From positions 570,940 to 634,939 of the forward strand of contig BGKB01000044.1 in assembly GCA_003116975.1 (NCBI GenBank): DNA of 64,000 nucleotides. Reading direction: 5' to 3'. Within the stretch, counting starts at the first letter, position 1. Each line of letters opens with the position of its first letter. Made by a program: the position numbers and the translations under genes. Origin of the DNA: Aurantiochytrium sp. KH105 (lineage: Eukaryota; Sar; Bigyra; Thraustochytrida; Thraustochytriidae). The notes beneath the pieces are model-generated. The model saw only the letters and a list, made by a program, of their open reading frames with translations, ran no database searches and was not told where the DNA came from. Shown here piece by piece: positions 40,261-49,024 of this stretch.

Positions 40261-41873
40261 AAATAAGACGTTATTTTGGATCGCTTTGCTGGCCGGGAAG
40301 ATGACTTTGCTGCTCGACAAGGCAGCTTTGCGTCCTCAGCTTTTGCAGATGGAGGTGAATCGCCCTCGTCACAGAGATCGATCACGTCCGATCCGAGGGT
40401 CTCTGCTGCCCGCGGATATGTTTTACGGGGTGGAGCGCGCGGTGCTGGACCTTGCGGTGGAGGCGCTGCTGGCGCCTGTTCGGGTCTTCCAGAGTTGGAT
40501 GGCTTTGCAAAGAACTGCTTGATCCCTCGTTGCTGGTGCGTGCTCGTGGACAAAGTGTGGAAATCTGCAATTGCCAAGTTGATTCGACTCAGCAGAAATG
40601 AGGGTGAGGGGAGACAACCGCGCAAGAGGCCCTGGGCGGATCGGTGCAGCGCATCCACACTGGTGAACACGCACTCGTCCACTTTGCATTGCTTTGATAC
40701 ATGACGACGGCCTCGTCTCCTATACGCCTCGTGTTCTGCACGGTTTGCGAACGATTGACTGTCGCGCGTCTCGCTGCCAATCTTGTCTGTGATGCTCACC
40801 CGGAGAGTGTGAGCCACTTGATTGTGTTTTTCACGACGATCGCGTACAAAGTCCATGATACGAGTGCAGAGGACGCGAAGTCTCGCATTTGCCGACTCCC
40901 ACGTGTCGGGATGTGGAAGCGAGGTTTCCTCTTGGGAAATTGTCTTGGCTTGCTGTGAGGGCCGAATCGGGCGCTCGTCGATCCCGCGGACAACCTTGAA
41001 GACGAAGTCGGCCTGCGAGGCATTACCGAGCGCCCGCGTGAGACGATCGAGCGGAACATCTCGAATTTGCGCGCAAGTCAGTGCATAAGGACTATCGACA
41101 ACGCTTGGATCGGAGAGTGCCGCATGAATTTGGCGCAGCATGGACCGTCCAAGACCTTGAACTCGACCCGCCGGAAGATCTGACATGTACGTGCAAAGTG
41201 CGTCGGGGAGAATGATAGACTGCTGATTGGGCTTGTGCAGCTCTGCTGCAAGCTTGGCGCTTGTCTTGCACGTTCCGACGCCGGCACAGGACCGGAACTG
41301 CAGTTCTTGCAAAAGAGCGTCGCGCATTTCCTGTGCGATGACGGAAGCCTGGGCGAGACGGGCGCGAGTGACACGGTCGAGGTTGTCTTTATCCCCAAGA
41401 AGATGGCCAATGAAGTCATGCTGAGAAGCCTCATACGCGCCTACTCGCGTGTCGACGAGCGCCGAGACGTCAACAAAGGACTCGTCCATGCCCTTGCGCT
41501 CCACCGGACACCCGAATCGCGTCAACACGGCCGCAATCTCCTCGCTGGCTTCCCTGAAGGGCCGGAGGTCGCTCCCGTCCACAATGACGAGCTCGGGGCA
41601 TCGCTGCTTCGAGTCCTCGAGGGACATGAGCTTGCTCACGCCGTGCGCGCGCGCCTCATAGTTGCACGTGACCGTGATGTACTTTTGCCGCACGGCCAGA
41701 GGCTTCCCGCGCAGCTCGGGACGCAGCCTCTCCAGGGCCTGCGCGTAGAAGCAGTCGAGGTCCACGCAGACGACCTCGCGCGCGGCCTGCGGCCCGCGCG
41801 GCATGCTGCCGGCTGCGGTCTGCGCGAGCTCTGGGCCTGCGTGCTTTGGCTTTGCCTGCTCGGCCGTCACCAT
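40254..41873 (-). CDS. POLI: Y-family translesion DNA polymerase, iota type
   Basis: About 539 residues if started at ATG 41873; ATGs at 41900 and 41804 are also in frame, and the conserved core begins shortly after 41804. The palm/finger motifs match Pol iota rather than eta or kappa: VDLDCFYAQ (metal Asp), QKYITVTCNYEARAHGV, SKLMSLED, and KGMDESFVDVS with the second Asp-Glu pair. KPNQQSIILP and QGLGRSM are little-finger/HhH segments. The C-terminal region has a canonical PCNA-interacting box (QRGIKQFF, Q-x2-I-x2-F-F), and the extreme C-terminus (RSKITSYF) resembles a second, degenerate one. The enzyme bypasses damaged template bases with low fidelity. No ubiquitin-binding motif is recognised. 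It is divergent from the SV2-like transporter and convergent with NMD3. Confidence 0.88.
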   Translation of the reverse strand: MVTAEQAKPKHAGPELAQTAAGSMPRGPQAAREVVCVDLDCFYAQALERLRPELRGKPLAVRQKYITVTCNYEARAHGVSKLMSLEDSKQRCPELVIVDGSDLRPFREASEEIAAVLTRFGCPVERKGMDESFVDVSALVDTRVGAYEASQHDFIGHLLGDKDNLDRVTRARLAQASVIAQEMRDALLQELQFRSCAGVGTCKTSAKLAAELHKPNQQSIILPDALCTYMSDLPAGRVQGLGRSMLRQIHAALSDPSVVDSPYALTCAQIRDVPLDRLTRALGNASQADFVFKVVRGIDERPIRPSQQAKTISQEETSLPHPDTWESANARLRVLCTRIMDFVRDRREKHNQVAHTLRVSITDKIGSETRDSQSFANRAEHEAYRRRGRRHVSKQCKVDECVFTSVDALHRSAQGLLRGCLPSPSFLLSRINLAIADFHTLSTSTHQQRGIKQFFAKPSNSGRPEQAPAAPPPQGPAPRAPPRKTYPRAAETLGSDVIDLCDEGDSPPSAKAEDAKLPCRAAKSSSRPAKRSKITSYFQ

Positions 41874-42201
41874 AACACCTGGTCGCACCGAGTCGCACAT
41901 AACACCGTAACACCATGCAGGAAAGCAGGAAAGCAGGAAAGCAGGAAAGCGAGCAGCAAAAGCAGAACGCAGGAGCCCGGGAGGAAGGCGGACGAGGCAA
42001 CCGCGCCGCGCAGGGCGACTCGCGAGCGGCGGCCACGCTGCGCCGGCGCCGGGGCTCGACGCGGGGCGCGGCGGCGAGCGGCGTAAGAGACCCGAGCCGA
42101 TTTCGGTCGGCGGGTCGCAAGCCGCGCGAGACCAGCGTGCGTGCGTGTACCAAGAGCGCCCGCTCGCGGTTGTGGAGGGCGGGGCGCAAGAGGCGCGACA
42201 G
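41874..42201. promoter_or_regulatory. Bidirectional promoter region, Pol iota and SV2-like transporter
   Basis: About 330 bp between two divergent start codons, the only space for both promoters. It holds a short GGAAAGCA repeat (about 41916-41950) and two CATAACACC-type motifs near 41871 and 41898. No TATA element is seen. The assignment is by position. Confidence 0.55.
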
Positions 42202-43875
42202 ATGAGACAAGGGAGAGACGCAGAGTACGGCCCTGTGCAAATGGAGCTCACACGGACGAACGGTGCCCCGAGAGAGGGCCCTCGCGCGTCGCAGCGATAC
42301 GAACTTGACGAACTTGACGATGAGCACCGCGTTTTTGACATGGACGAGGCCATGACTATCATCGGCTTTGGGCCATTCCAGTACCAAGGCATTGCCGTGG
42401 CCGGCCTCTTACTCAGTGTGGACGCCATGGAAATGATGCTCCTTTCCTTTTTAGGACCAAGCGCCCGCTGCGAGTTTGGCATTTCCAAAGAGGAGGAAGC
42501 TCTCCTCACAACTGTTGTCTTTATTGGCGCCATGCTGGGTGCCTATGTCTGTGGCGTGCTTGCAGATCGCTTTGGACGGCGATATTGCCTCAAGTGGCTC
42601 TCAACGCTCACATTCATACTTGGATTTGCGTCGGCCTTTGCGCCAGACTTTTCGTCACTCGTTGTCATTCGTGGAGTCATGGGCATCTGCCTCGGAGGAT
42701 CGAGCGTTGGCTTTTCGTATCTCTTGGAACTGTTGCCCACAAAGTCTCGAGGACGGTGGGGCATCCTCATCGAGCTTTTCTGGACTCTAGGCACCATGTT
42801 AGAAGCTGGCCTTGCTTGGATCATCTTTGACACACAGCAAAGCCCTGGGGCGTGGCGAACCTTGCTGATTGCGTCATCTGTGCCGGTTTTAATCGCGGCT
42901 CTGTGCTTTTTGTGCAACGCAGTACCTCAATCACCGCGCTTTCTGGCGACAAATGGCCAGGTTGACGCTGCGTACCAGGTTCTCTGCCGAGCAGCACAAC
43001 GCAATGGGAAAACGCTTCCTGCAAACGGCAGTTTGCGTGATTCCCATGGCAACGACAGTGGTCACGGCGGCATGGGCAACCCTCTGCAGGTGTTCAAGAT
43101 TCTTCGCGTGCTTTTTTCGCGTACGTTTCGCGTTTTGACTCTCTTTCTCTGGTTCATTTGGTTCACAAATGCGTTCTCGTACTATGGTCTCGTTCTCATG
43201 ACCACATCTCTCGCTGTAGAGCACGACACCACCACCAACTCGGACGAGGTAGAGCTTTATTGCGATCCGGTCACGCAGTCTCCCTTTGAGACGTCAAACG
43301 CCTTTGTATCTGTCTTTGTGGCCACGGCCGCGGAACTTCCGGGCGTTCTTTTTGCCGCGTATGTTGTCGATACGCTTGGACGCAAATCATCGCAAAGCAT
43401 CTGCTTTGGAGGCACCTGTATTGCTCTGGTTGCGATGTTTGCTTTGCCCATTTCTTCAACGACTGATACCATTTGCCTTTTCTTTGGAAGAGCACTCATC
43501 GAGGCTGCCTTTGTGCTCACCTATGTGTACACGCCAGAAGTGTATCCAACTACAATCCGCACTACTGCATTTGGGCTTGCAAATGCCTTTAGTCGTGTTG
43601 GCGGCATGGTTGCCCCCTTTATTGGCCAAGACCTGGTTGAGCGAGGCGACCGCGAGATGGCCATTATGATTTTTGCTGTATTTACGGGGTTTGCTGTCCT
43701 GGCAGCAATCCTGCTTCCCGTCGAGACCAAGGGGGTCGCTCTGGCGGACACCCCAGAGGATGTTGATACACGCATGGGCAAGATCGATCCGATCATGGAG
43801 GACGAAGATGAGCATGCACGGACAGTGAGACTCGAGAGCGACTATGAGCGTGAGCAGGATCTTACGATCACCTGA
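42202..43875 (+). CDS. SV2/SVOP-like major facilitator superfamily transporter
   Basis: A 557-residue transporter with 12 predicted membrane spans. The ATG at 42202 is the first in frame; 42241 is an alternative. A charged cytosolic N-terminus is followed by FQYQGIAVAGLLLSVDAMEMMLLSFLGP, the signature first span of SV2/SVOP-related carriers (DAMEMMLLSFL, residues about 83-93). The MFS loop motif GVLADRFGRR occurs between spans 2 and 3, and PQSPRFLA after span 6 matches the PESPRWL segment of SLC22/SV2 proteins. A conserved RTTAFGLANAFSRVGGM segment is near span 11. The likely substrate is a small organic ion or metabolite, imported or exchanged at the plasma membrane or a vesicle. It is convergent with the WDR33 gene, 310 bp apart. 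Confidence 0.88.
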   Translation: MRQGRDAEYGPVQMELTRTNGAPREGPRASQRYELDELDDEHRVFDMDEAMTIIGFGPFQYQGIAVAGLLLSVDAMEMMLLSFLGPSARCEFGISKEEEALLTTVVFIGAMLGAYVCGVLADRFGRRYCLKWLSTLTFILGFASAFAPDFSSLVVIRGVMGICLGGSSVGFSYLLELLPTKSRGRWGILIELFWTLGTMLEAGLAWIIFDTQQSPGAWRTLLIASSVPVLIAALCFLCNAVPQSPRFLATNGQVDAAYQVLCRAAQRNGKTLPANGSLRDSHGNDSGHGGMGNPLQVFKILRVLFSRTFRVLTLFLWFIWFTNAFSYYGLVLMTTSLAVEHDTTTNSDEVELYCDPVTQSPFETSNAFVSVFVATAAELPGVLFAAYVVDTLGRKSSQSICFGGTCIALVAMFALPISSTTDTICLFFGRALIEAAFVLTYVYTPEVYPTTIRTTAFGLANAFSRVGGMVAPFIGQDLVERGDREMAIMIFAVFTGFAVLAAILLPVETKGVALADTPEDVDTRMGKIDPIMEDEDEHARTVRLESDYEREQDLTIT

Positions 43876-44185
43876 TTGATATTTTGAACATGATGTGATT
43901 GGTTGACCAGCCTCATCAATGCAAGTGAAGACTTTGTTGATCTCTCCGGTCCCGGGTCCGTTTTCTATACCATGCTATACTGAGATAAGATAAACCATTT
44001 CTTGGATTGAACTTCACCAAATGGCACTGAGCTACGGCAGCCTGAAGAGCACCGGCGTCGCCAGGGTAGGGTAGAGAACCTCAGTTTTCTAGTTCCACGC
44101 GGGACTTGCAAAACTTCGACACGGACTTTCTCCATGTCACTATAGAAAAAAAAAATCGATTATTGTTTTTGCAAAAGTCGTGGGG
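43876..44185. other. Spacer between convergent transporter and WDR33 genes
   Basis: 310 bp of lower-GC DNA with an A-rich run near 44145-44155. It holds the 3' UTRs of both genes and nothing else recognised. Confidence 0.6.
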
Positions 44186-46861
44186 TCAGCCTTGATTTTG
44201 TGTGACATAGTGAATAAGCTCCTCCACCTCTTCGTGAAGGACGCCGTGGTATGCAAGGACGCGGTTGAGTTCAGCTTCATTATGCTGGTAACGCTGGAGT
44301 TCTTGCAAAAACTGCTCTGGCGGAATCCGAAGCCGACTCACAATCGCTGGTGGCCTGCGACCGGCCGCGGATGACGGATATCCCCCTGGAGGAGGGCCAT
44401 GTTGCTGATAGCCTTGTTGATGGTGCTGTCGCTGATGATGCTGTGAGGGCGGTGGCATCGGAGGCGCCGGTGGCAAGGGTACCGGTTGATGCTGTTGCAA
44501 ACGCCCATCGTTATACATGCCGTGACCCTGATTCCGTCGATGGTTATCAAAACGATCGCGTCCACGATCCCGGTCGCGATCACGATCCCGATCCCGATCA
44601 CGATCACGATCATAAGCGCCACCACCGCCGCCGCCGCCGCCGCCAGGAGCACTCCTGCGCATCGCCGGAGGGTTGTCACGGATCTGACTAACTCTTTCCT
44701 TGTCAAAATCGCCATGTACAATCTGCTTTGCCTTTTGTTGCGAGGTACCTGTGCGACGATTTTCACCCACTTCAACCCGAAAGACGACAATATCTCCGCG
44801 GTCAAGCTTTTGCTCGCCATCCTTGCCATAACCAAGAAGAATGTCATAGCGTTGGGCAAAGAGATCCGGGTAGCTTGGATCGTGAGGCTTGATGAAGCCA
44901 AAACCTTTGCTTTCGTCGAACATCTTCACGACGCCCGTGAGGCGTGGTTCTGGCAGCGTGGCCAAGTCCACCTTGGTGCCCTCGTTACTGCTTTGATGCT
45001 GCGAGTTCGTAGGGCCGCTTGTGCTTGGCCCTGGTGCGCTAGGACCGCTCGGAGCAGCGGGGGCACTGGTACTGGTTCCTACACGAAGCGCGCCACCGCC
45101 AATGGCGCCGTCCGCGCCCATGTTTTCTCGTTGACCAGCCATGGCCGGGTCGCGCTTTTCCAAAATGCCGCTGCTCATGACGCGCACGTAATTGTCCATG
45201 TCAAAGTCAGCAGAATAATTTGCTCCGTCATTAAAGGTGTAAAAGACCTTTGGCGGAACGCTGGGAGGGATAGCCTGTTCTTTGGCCGCATCAAGACCGA
45301 TGGCACCACTGAGTCCTGGAATCTCCTTTGTTGCACAGTCTCTACGAAGCTGAAATGGAGAGAGCGTCTCGTCAAAGAATTTTTTGCCATGATTGAGCAC
45401 CTGATCGAACTGGAGCTCGCCCGGCTTGGTCGCCCGCTTGAGTTCCTCCACCTCCAGCTTGCTCGCCTCCTCGGACTCCTTTTGTTCAATAAAACTCTCG
45501 TACTCTTGAAAGGTAGGGGGCGCATTGTTCGTTTCGCGGAGAATGTCGAGCTCGTCGACGCAACGCAGATAACCTTTGTAGAGCACAAGTTCCTCCATGC
45601 CGGGACGCATCCGGCTCCAGAACTTCGCGGTGCGATCCTGACTGCCCGTGCACAAGAGGTTGCCAGCGGGACTCCAGTCCATGGTCCAGATAGACCCCTC
45701 GTGCGCGGCAGGGACCGTGGCTTGTACTTTGGCTTCCTTGTCTGGGCCATGGATGAGCCAAAAGAGCATGCAGCCATCATACCCTCCAGACACGAGAACT
45801 TGCTCGTGCTGTGGGTGCCATGCCAGCGAATAGACCTCGGTATTGTGCCCAGGCAACGTGTAGAGGCATGGGTCCGCCTTACGCAGCATGCGAATGTCAT
45901 AGACGCGAACCGTCTTGTCGCGGCTCGCAGTCGCAAACCAGTTGCCGTTGATTGGGTTCCAGCGCGCGGCAGAGACAGCATTGTTGTGACCAAGAAGCGT
46001 GCAGAGCTCCTTGCCAGAGCGCGGGTTCCAGAGTTTAATCTGCTTGTCGCGCGAGCCGGTGACGACGAGCGACTTGAACGGGTGCCACTGCGCGGTCTTG
46101 ACCTCGAAGCCGTGGCCGCGGAGAGTCAGCTCCTCGCGAACGGTCGCAAAATCCCAAAGCTTGACCTGCACATCATCGGAGCAACTGACAAATTTGAGGT
46201 CGGTTGGGCTAAAGCTCACCTCGCGCACGGCGCCATCGTGCGCGGCAATCGTTTGCTCCTTGCGCATTTGCGGATTCCAATATTTGATGGCGCCATCCAT
46301 GTCGCCCGTCAGTAGATAGTCGCCGTTACGCGTCCAGGTCATGGTTCGCACGACGCTCTCGCTTGAGATGGTACTGTCTGCGATGAATCCAAAGCTACTC
46401 CAGAGCATGAACTCGCATTTTTGTGATGCGGTAATGAGGCGTCGCCCATCAGGGCTCCATTTGACGGCAAAGATCGGGTATCGTGTCCGCGCAAGACTGG
46501 TGTGGCAGTATCGAGACGCGAGACCGACTTCGGGCTGATCGAGATGCTCGCTAGGAGGCAGTACGAATCGCTTGTATGTGAGGCTGGGCTGCAGGTACGA
46601 GCGGTCGCGCCAGTCGTTCTGTCGCTTGAACACGCGGTCTTCGGTGAGCATTTGCGTTATCCCGCACCCTATATCCAGATACGCACGATCCGAGCGCATC
46701 TGAGGCTCGACGAGCATGTTCTCGTCTTCGTCCTCTTGCTGGTGCTGTTGTTGGTCCTGCTCGTGATCATCGCGGCTGCCGCGGCCGCGCCGCCCGTTTT
46801 CGTCTCGACCGTTCATGCGCACGTCACCGTCATGGTCCTCGTCGTCTTCGAGGCGGCCCAT
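44186..46861 (-). CDS. WDR33/Pfs2/FY polyadenylation factor with a fused cold-shock domain
   Basis: An 891-residue protein starting at ATG 46861. After an acidic/Arg/Gln-rich N-terminus, the family segment RSYLQPSLTYKRFVLPP leads into seven WD40 repeats (about residues 125-420), with KLWDFA, KLWNPRSG and VRVYDIR blades. These match the Pfs2/FY/WDR33 subunit of CPSF, which reads the polyadenylation signal during pre-mRNA 3'-end formation. At about residues 639-717 a cold-shock-like OB domain follows: GVVKMFDESKGFGFIKP with the RNP1 core KGFGFI, then DLFAQ in place of the usual RNP2 VFVH. A tract of alternating Asp-Arg (about 747-770), a Pro/Gln/His-rich segment and a short helical C-terminus complete it. 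The extra domain suggests added RNA contact; I do not know it in animal, yeast or plant orthologues. Confidence 0.88.
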   Translation of the reverse strand: MGRLEDDEDHDGDVRMNGRDENGRRGRGSRDDHEQDQQQHQQEDEDENMLVEPQMRSDRAYLDIGCGITQMLTEDRVFKRQNDWRDRSYLQPSLTYKRFVLPPSEHLDQPEVGLASRYCHTSLARTRYPIFAVKWSPDGRRLITASQKCEFMLWSSFGFIADSTISSESVVRTMTWTRNGDYLLTGDMDGAIKYWNPQMRKEQTIAAHDGAVREVSFSPTDLKFVSCSDDVQVKLWDFATVREELTLRGHGFEVKTAQWHPFKSLVVTGSRDKQIKLWNPRSGKELCTLLGHNNAVSAARWNPINGNWFATASRDKTVRVYDIRMLRKADPCLYTLPGHNTEVYSLAWHPQHEQVLVSGGYDGCMLFWLIHGPDKEAKVQATVPAAHEGSIWTMDWSPAGNLLCTGSQDRTAKFWSRMRPGMEELVLYKGYLRCVDELDILRETNNAPPTFQEYESFIEQKESEEASKLEVEELKRATKPGELQFDQVLNHGKKFFDETLSPFQLRRDCATKEIPGLSGAIGLDAAKEQAIPPSVPPKVFYTFNDGANYSADFDMDNYVRVMSSGILEKRDPAMAGQRENMGADGAIGGGALRVGTSTSAPAAPSGPSAPGPSTSGPTNSQHQSSNEGTKVDLATLPEPRLTGVVKMFDESKGFGFIKPHDPSYPDLFAQRYDILLGYGKDGEQKLDRGDIVVFRVEVGENRRTGTSQQKAKQIVHGDFDKERVSQIRDNPPAMRRSAPGGGGGGGGGAYDRDRDRDRDRDRDRDRGRDRFDNHRRNQGHGMYNDGRLQQHQPVPLPPAPPMPPPSQHHQRQHHQQGYQQHGPPPGGYPSSAAGRRPPAIVSRLRIPPEQFLQELQRYQHNEAELNRVLAYHGVLHEEVEELIHYVTQNQG

Positions 46862-47959
46862 GCTGCCTCGCTCGGCGGACGGCTGACGGCGGGCGGCGCT
46901 CAGCTCAGCTCAGCTCAGCTCAGCTCAGCGCCGGTAGCCAAGGTCGGCCCCGCGTCCGCGCGGTGCCGCCCGCAACCCGAGCGCTGCTTGCTGCCGCGCG
47001 CAGCCCTGGGCTTTCGGGCTTTCTAGGTTTTTAGCTTGATCATCCATCCATCACCAGTGATGAAGTGAGAGAATGAACTTCGGAAATGATTCGAAATGAT
47101 TTGATTTATTTTTTCCCCTTGGTTTGGATAGGGTCTCCCACCTCGCAAGCTCGCAAGCGACGCTCGAGGGCACGACTCGAGAGATGATCGAGGGCAAGTC
47201 TTTTGGACTTCAGGAGGTACAGTCACTAGCAGTGGCACAAGAGTCTGCTCTAAGCCTAGGTCTTACCAGAAATGAACATAGAGAATCTCTAGACTGCAAT
47301 CAACAGCTATCGCAAGGACAAGTTTTACCTCATATCATGGAAGGCTCCATACCATCATCATCTAATTCTACGTAGTAGGCCACTTTCTGGTGATAAGAAA
47401 TCCCTTGCAGCCAAATGTCTTGTCACCATAAAGAATCCCGAGGAGCTGTGATCAATTGTCGCGACCAGTGCAGGATTGCGACCAGCCGGATGTGTTCTTG
47501 CGCATCGTACTTGCGGTGTTGGCGTCGTGAGCCAGTCGTTACGACTGCGCTGTGCTGCTCTGTGTGCTGCAAAGATGACCGACGCATAGGCAAGTCGAAG
47601 CGTATGCGATCTTTCGGCAATGGAAAGGCTTCATGCAAAAGTCGCAATGGGCGCACGACAGATTCAGAAAGCCTTCGGGTTCAAGACGAGGAAGAAAAGG
47701 GGAGGGTGAGCGTAGACGTTTGTGATCAAGAGCGACCTCACCTGACCATTGACGTTCCTTCGCTGCGTTTCTTTACAGACTACTATACACTTCCTGCCTC
47801 GAGAACAAGGAACCTTGCAGTGCAGTCAGAGCCAACGCTCACGAACTTTTACTTTCTAATCTGGTGCCTCGGACCAGACTAGAAGCAAAACTGCAAGGAG
47901 AGGAAAGGCGAAGACTGCCCGCCGAGTTAGCTCACGCGGAGACGAAGCCACGGAAGACC
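46862..47959. promoter_or_regulatory. Divergent intergenic region between WDR33 and the first SDR gene
   Basis: About 1.1 kb. (CTCAG)6 at 46899-46928 lies 38 bp from the WDR33 start. The rest is of mixed composition. A 155-codon frame at 47415-47882 is Cys/Arg-rich without recognisable features, and I do not call it a gene. Confidence 0.5.
46899..46928 (+). repeat. (CTCAG)6 pentanucleotide repeat
   Basis: Six uninterrupted units, 38 bp upstream of the WDR33 ATG on the opposite strand, so probably in its 5' UTR or core promoter. Confidence 0.95.
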
Positions 47960-49024
47960 ATGCTCTCGTGTGCCGCGATCGTGGCGCTGGTGGTCGTGGT
48001 CGTTTCGGTTGCGATTAACCTATCCTTCGATGCCAAGCTCCGCATGTACTGGCCGGTGCCGGAGTGGTCAGTCGAGGACATCCCCTCCCTCGAAGGCCAG
48101 ACCGCGCTCGTCACCGGCGCAAACACGGGTCTTGGCTACGCGACCTCGCTCGAACTTCTCAAGCATGGAGCCAGGGTGATTGTGGCAACTCGCTCCGAGA
48201 AGAAAGGAATTGACACAGTCAAGCGCCTTCAGGCCGAGCCCGACCTGCCCGCCAAGTACCGCGAGAACGCCATCGCGCCCAAGGTGGCCCTGGAGCTCTC
48301 GTCCTTGAAATCTGTGGCGGAATTCGCCGAGTACATCAAGGACACGGAGCCACAGCTCAACATGCTTATCAACAATGCTGGCCTGAATCCTTTGAACTTT
48401 TCGCTCTCTGAGGACGGCTACGAGCTCCGGTTTGCCGTGAACCACATGGCGCACTATGCGCTCACGCTTAAACTTGTGCCTCTGCTCGAGGCTGGAGCAC
48501 CAGCGCGGGTTGTCGTAGTATCTTCGCTCGGTCATCAATTTGCTCCAAAGGACTGCTTTGACTTTAGCACGCTCAACGATGAGAGCAAGTACGAGATGAT
48601 GCCGGCGTATGGTCGCAGCAAACTGGCCAACATTCTCTTTGCTCGTTCTCTCGCCAGAAAAGTCAAGGACAAGCAGATCTATGTCAACAGCGCCCACCCT
48701 GGCTTCGTGGCCACAGACTTTGGTCGTGAGTTAGTTGATATGGCTGCTGAATTCATGTCGCGCGAAAACGCGGAGTCGCTCGTCAAGTCTGCCTTTGGAG
48801 CGTTCGCCATGTCTCCCCAAGACGGAGCTACGACGCAGCTCTTTTTGGCCATGCCCGAGATTGCGGAGCGCAACATTACCGGTGAGTATTATGTTCCCAC
48901 GGCTCGCAAGCATGACTCGCACTTTTTCGCTCTTGCTGGTGGTGCAAGTCCGGAAGCTTTGGACGACGAACTGGCTGAGAAGCTCTGGCAGTGGACCGCC
49001 AAGGAAACGGGCATCGACCTTTAA
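47960..49024 (+). CDS. Membrane-anchored short-chain dehydrogenase/reductase, copy 1
   Basis: A 354-residue SDR, start ATG 47960 just before a hydrophobic N-terminal anchor (residues about 3-20). The Rossmann motif TGANTGLG is near 52, NNAG near 139 and the catalytic YGRSK near 216, with an upstream Ser (VVSSLGH). The order and the GLG variant are those of retinol-dehydrogenase/WWOX-like classical SDRs, which reduce or oxidise retinoid, sterol or lipid carbonyls with NAD(P)H. The segment normally reading GVNHxGH is AVNHMAH here, a departure from the family norm near the active site. It is a tandem paralogue of the gene at 50352-51410; the first third is almost identical to it and the middle diverged. 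The substrate is unknown. Confidence 0.88.
   Translation: MLSCAAIVALVVVVVSVAINLSFDAKLRMYWPVPEWSVEDIPSLEGQTALVTGANTGLGYATSLELLKHGARVIVATRSEKKGIDTVKRLQAEPDLPAKYRENAIAPKVALELSSLKSVAEFAEYIKDTEPQLNMLINNAGLNPLNFSLSEDGYELRFAVNHMAHYALTLKLVPLLEAGAPARVVVVSSLGHQFAPKDCFDFSTLNDESKYEMMPAYGRSKLANILFARSLARKVKDKQIYVNSAHPGFVATDFGRELVDMAAEFMSRENAESLVKSAFGAFAMSPQDGATTQLFLAMPEIAERNITGEYYVPTARKHDSHFFALAGGASPEALDDELAEKLWQWTAKETGIDL

Noticed and set aside
44486-46315. 609-codon plus-strand frame over the WDR33-CSD gene
   Set aside because: Antisense shadow; the opposite strand encodes clear WD40 repeats.
47415-47882. 155-codon Cys/Arg-rich frame upstream of SDR copy 1
   Set aside because: No domain, no coding character, and it overlaps the SDR leader.
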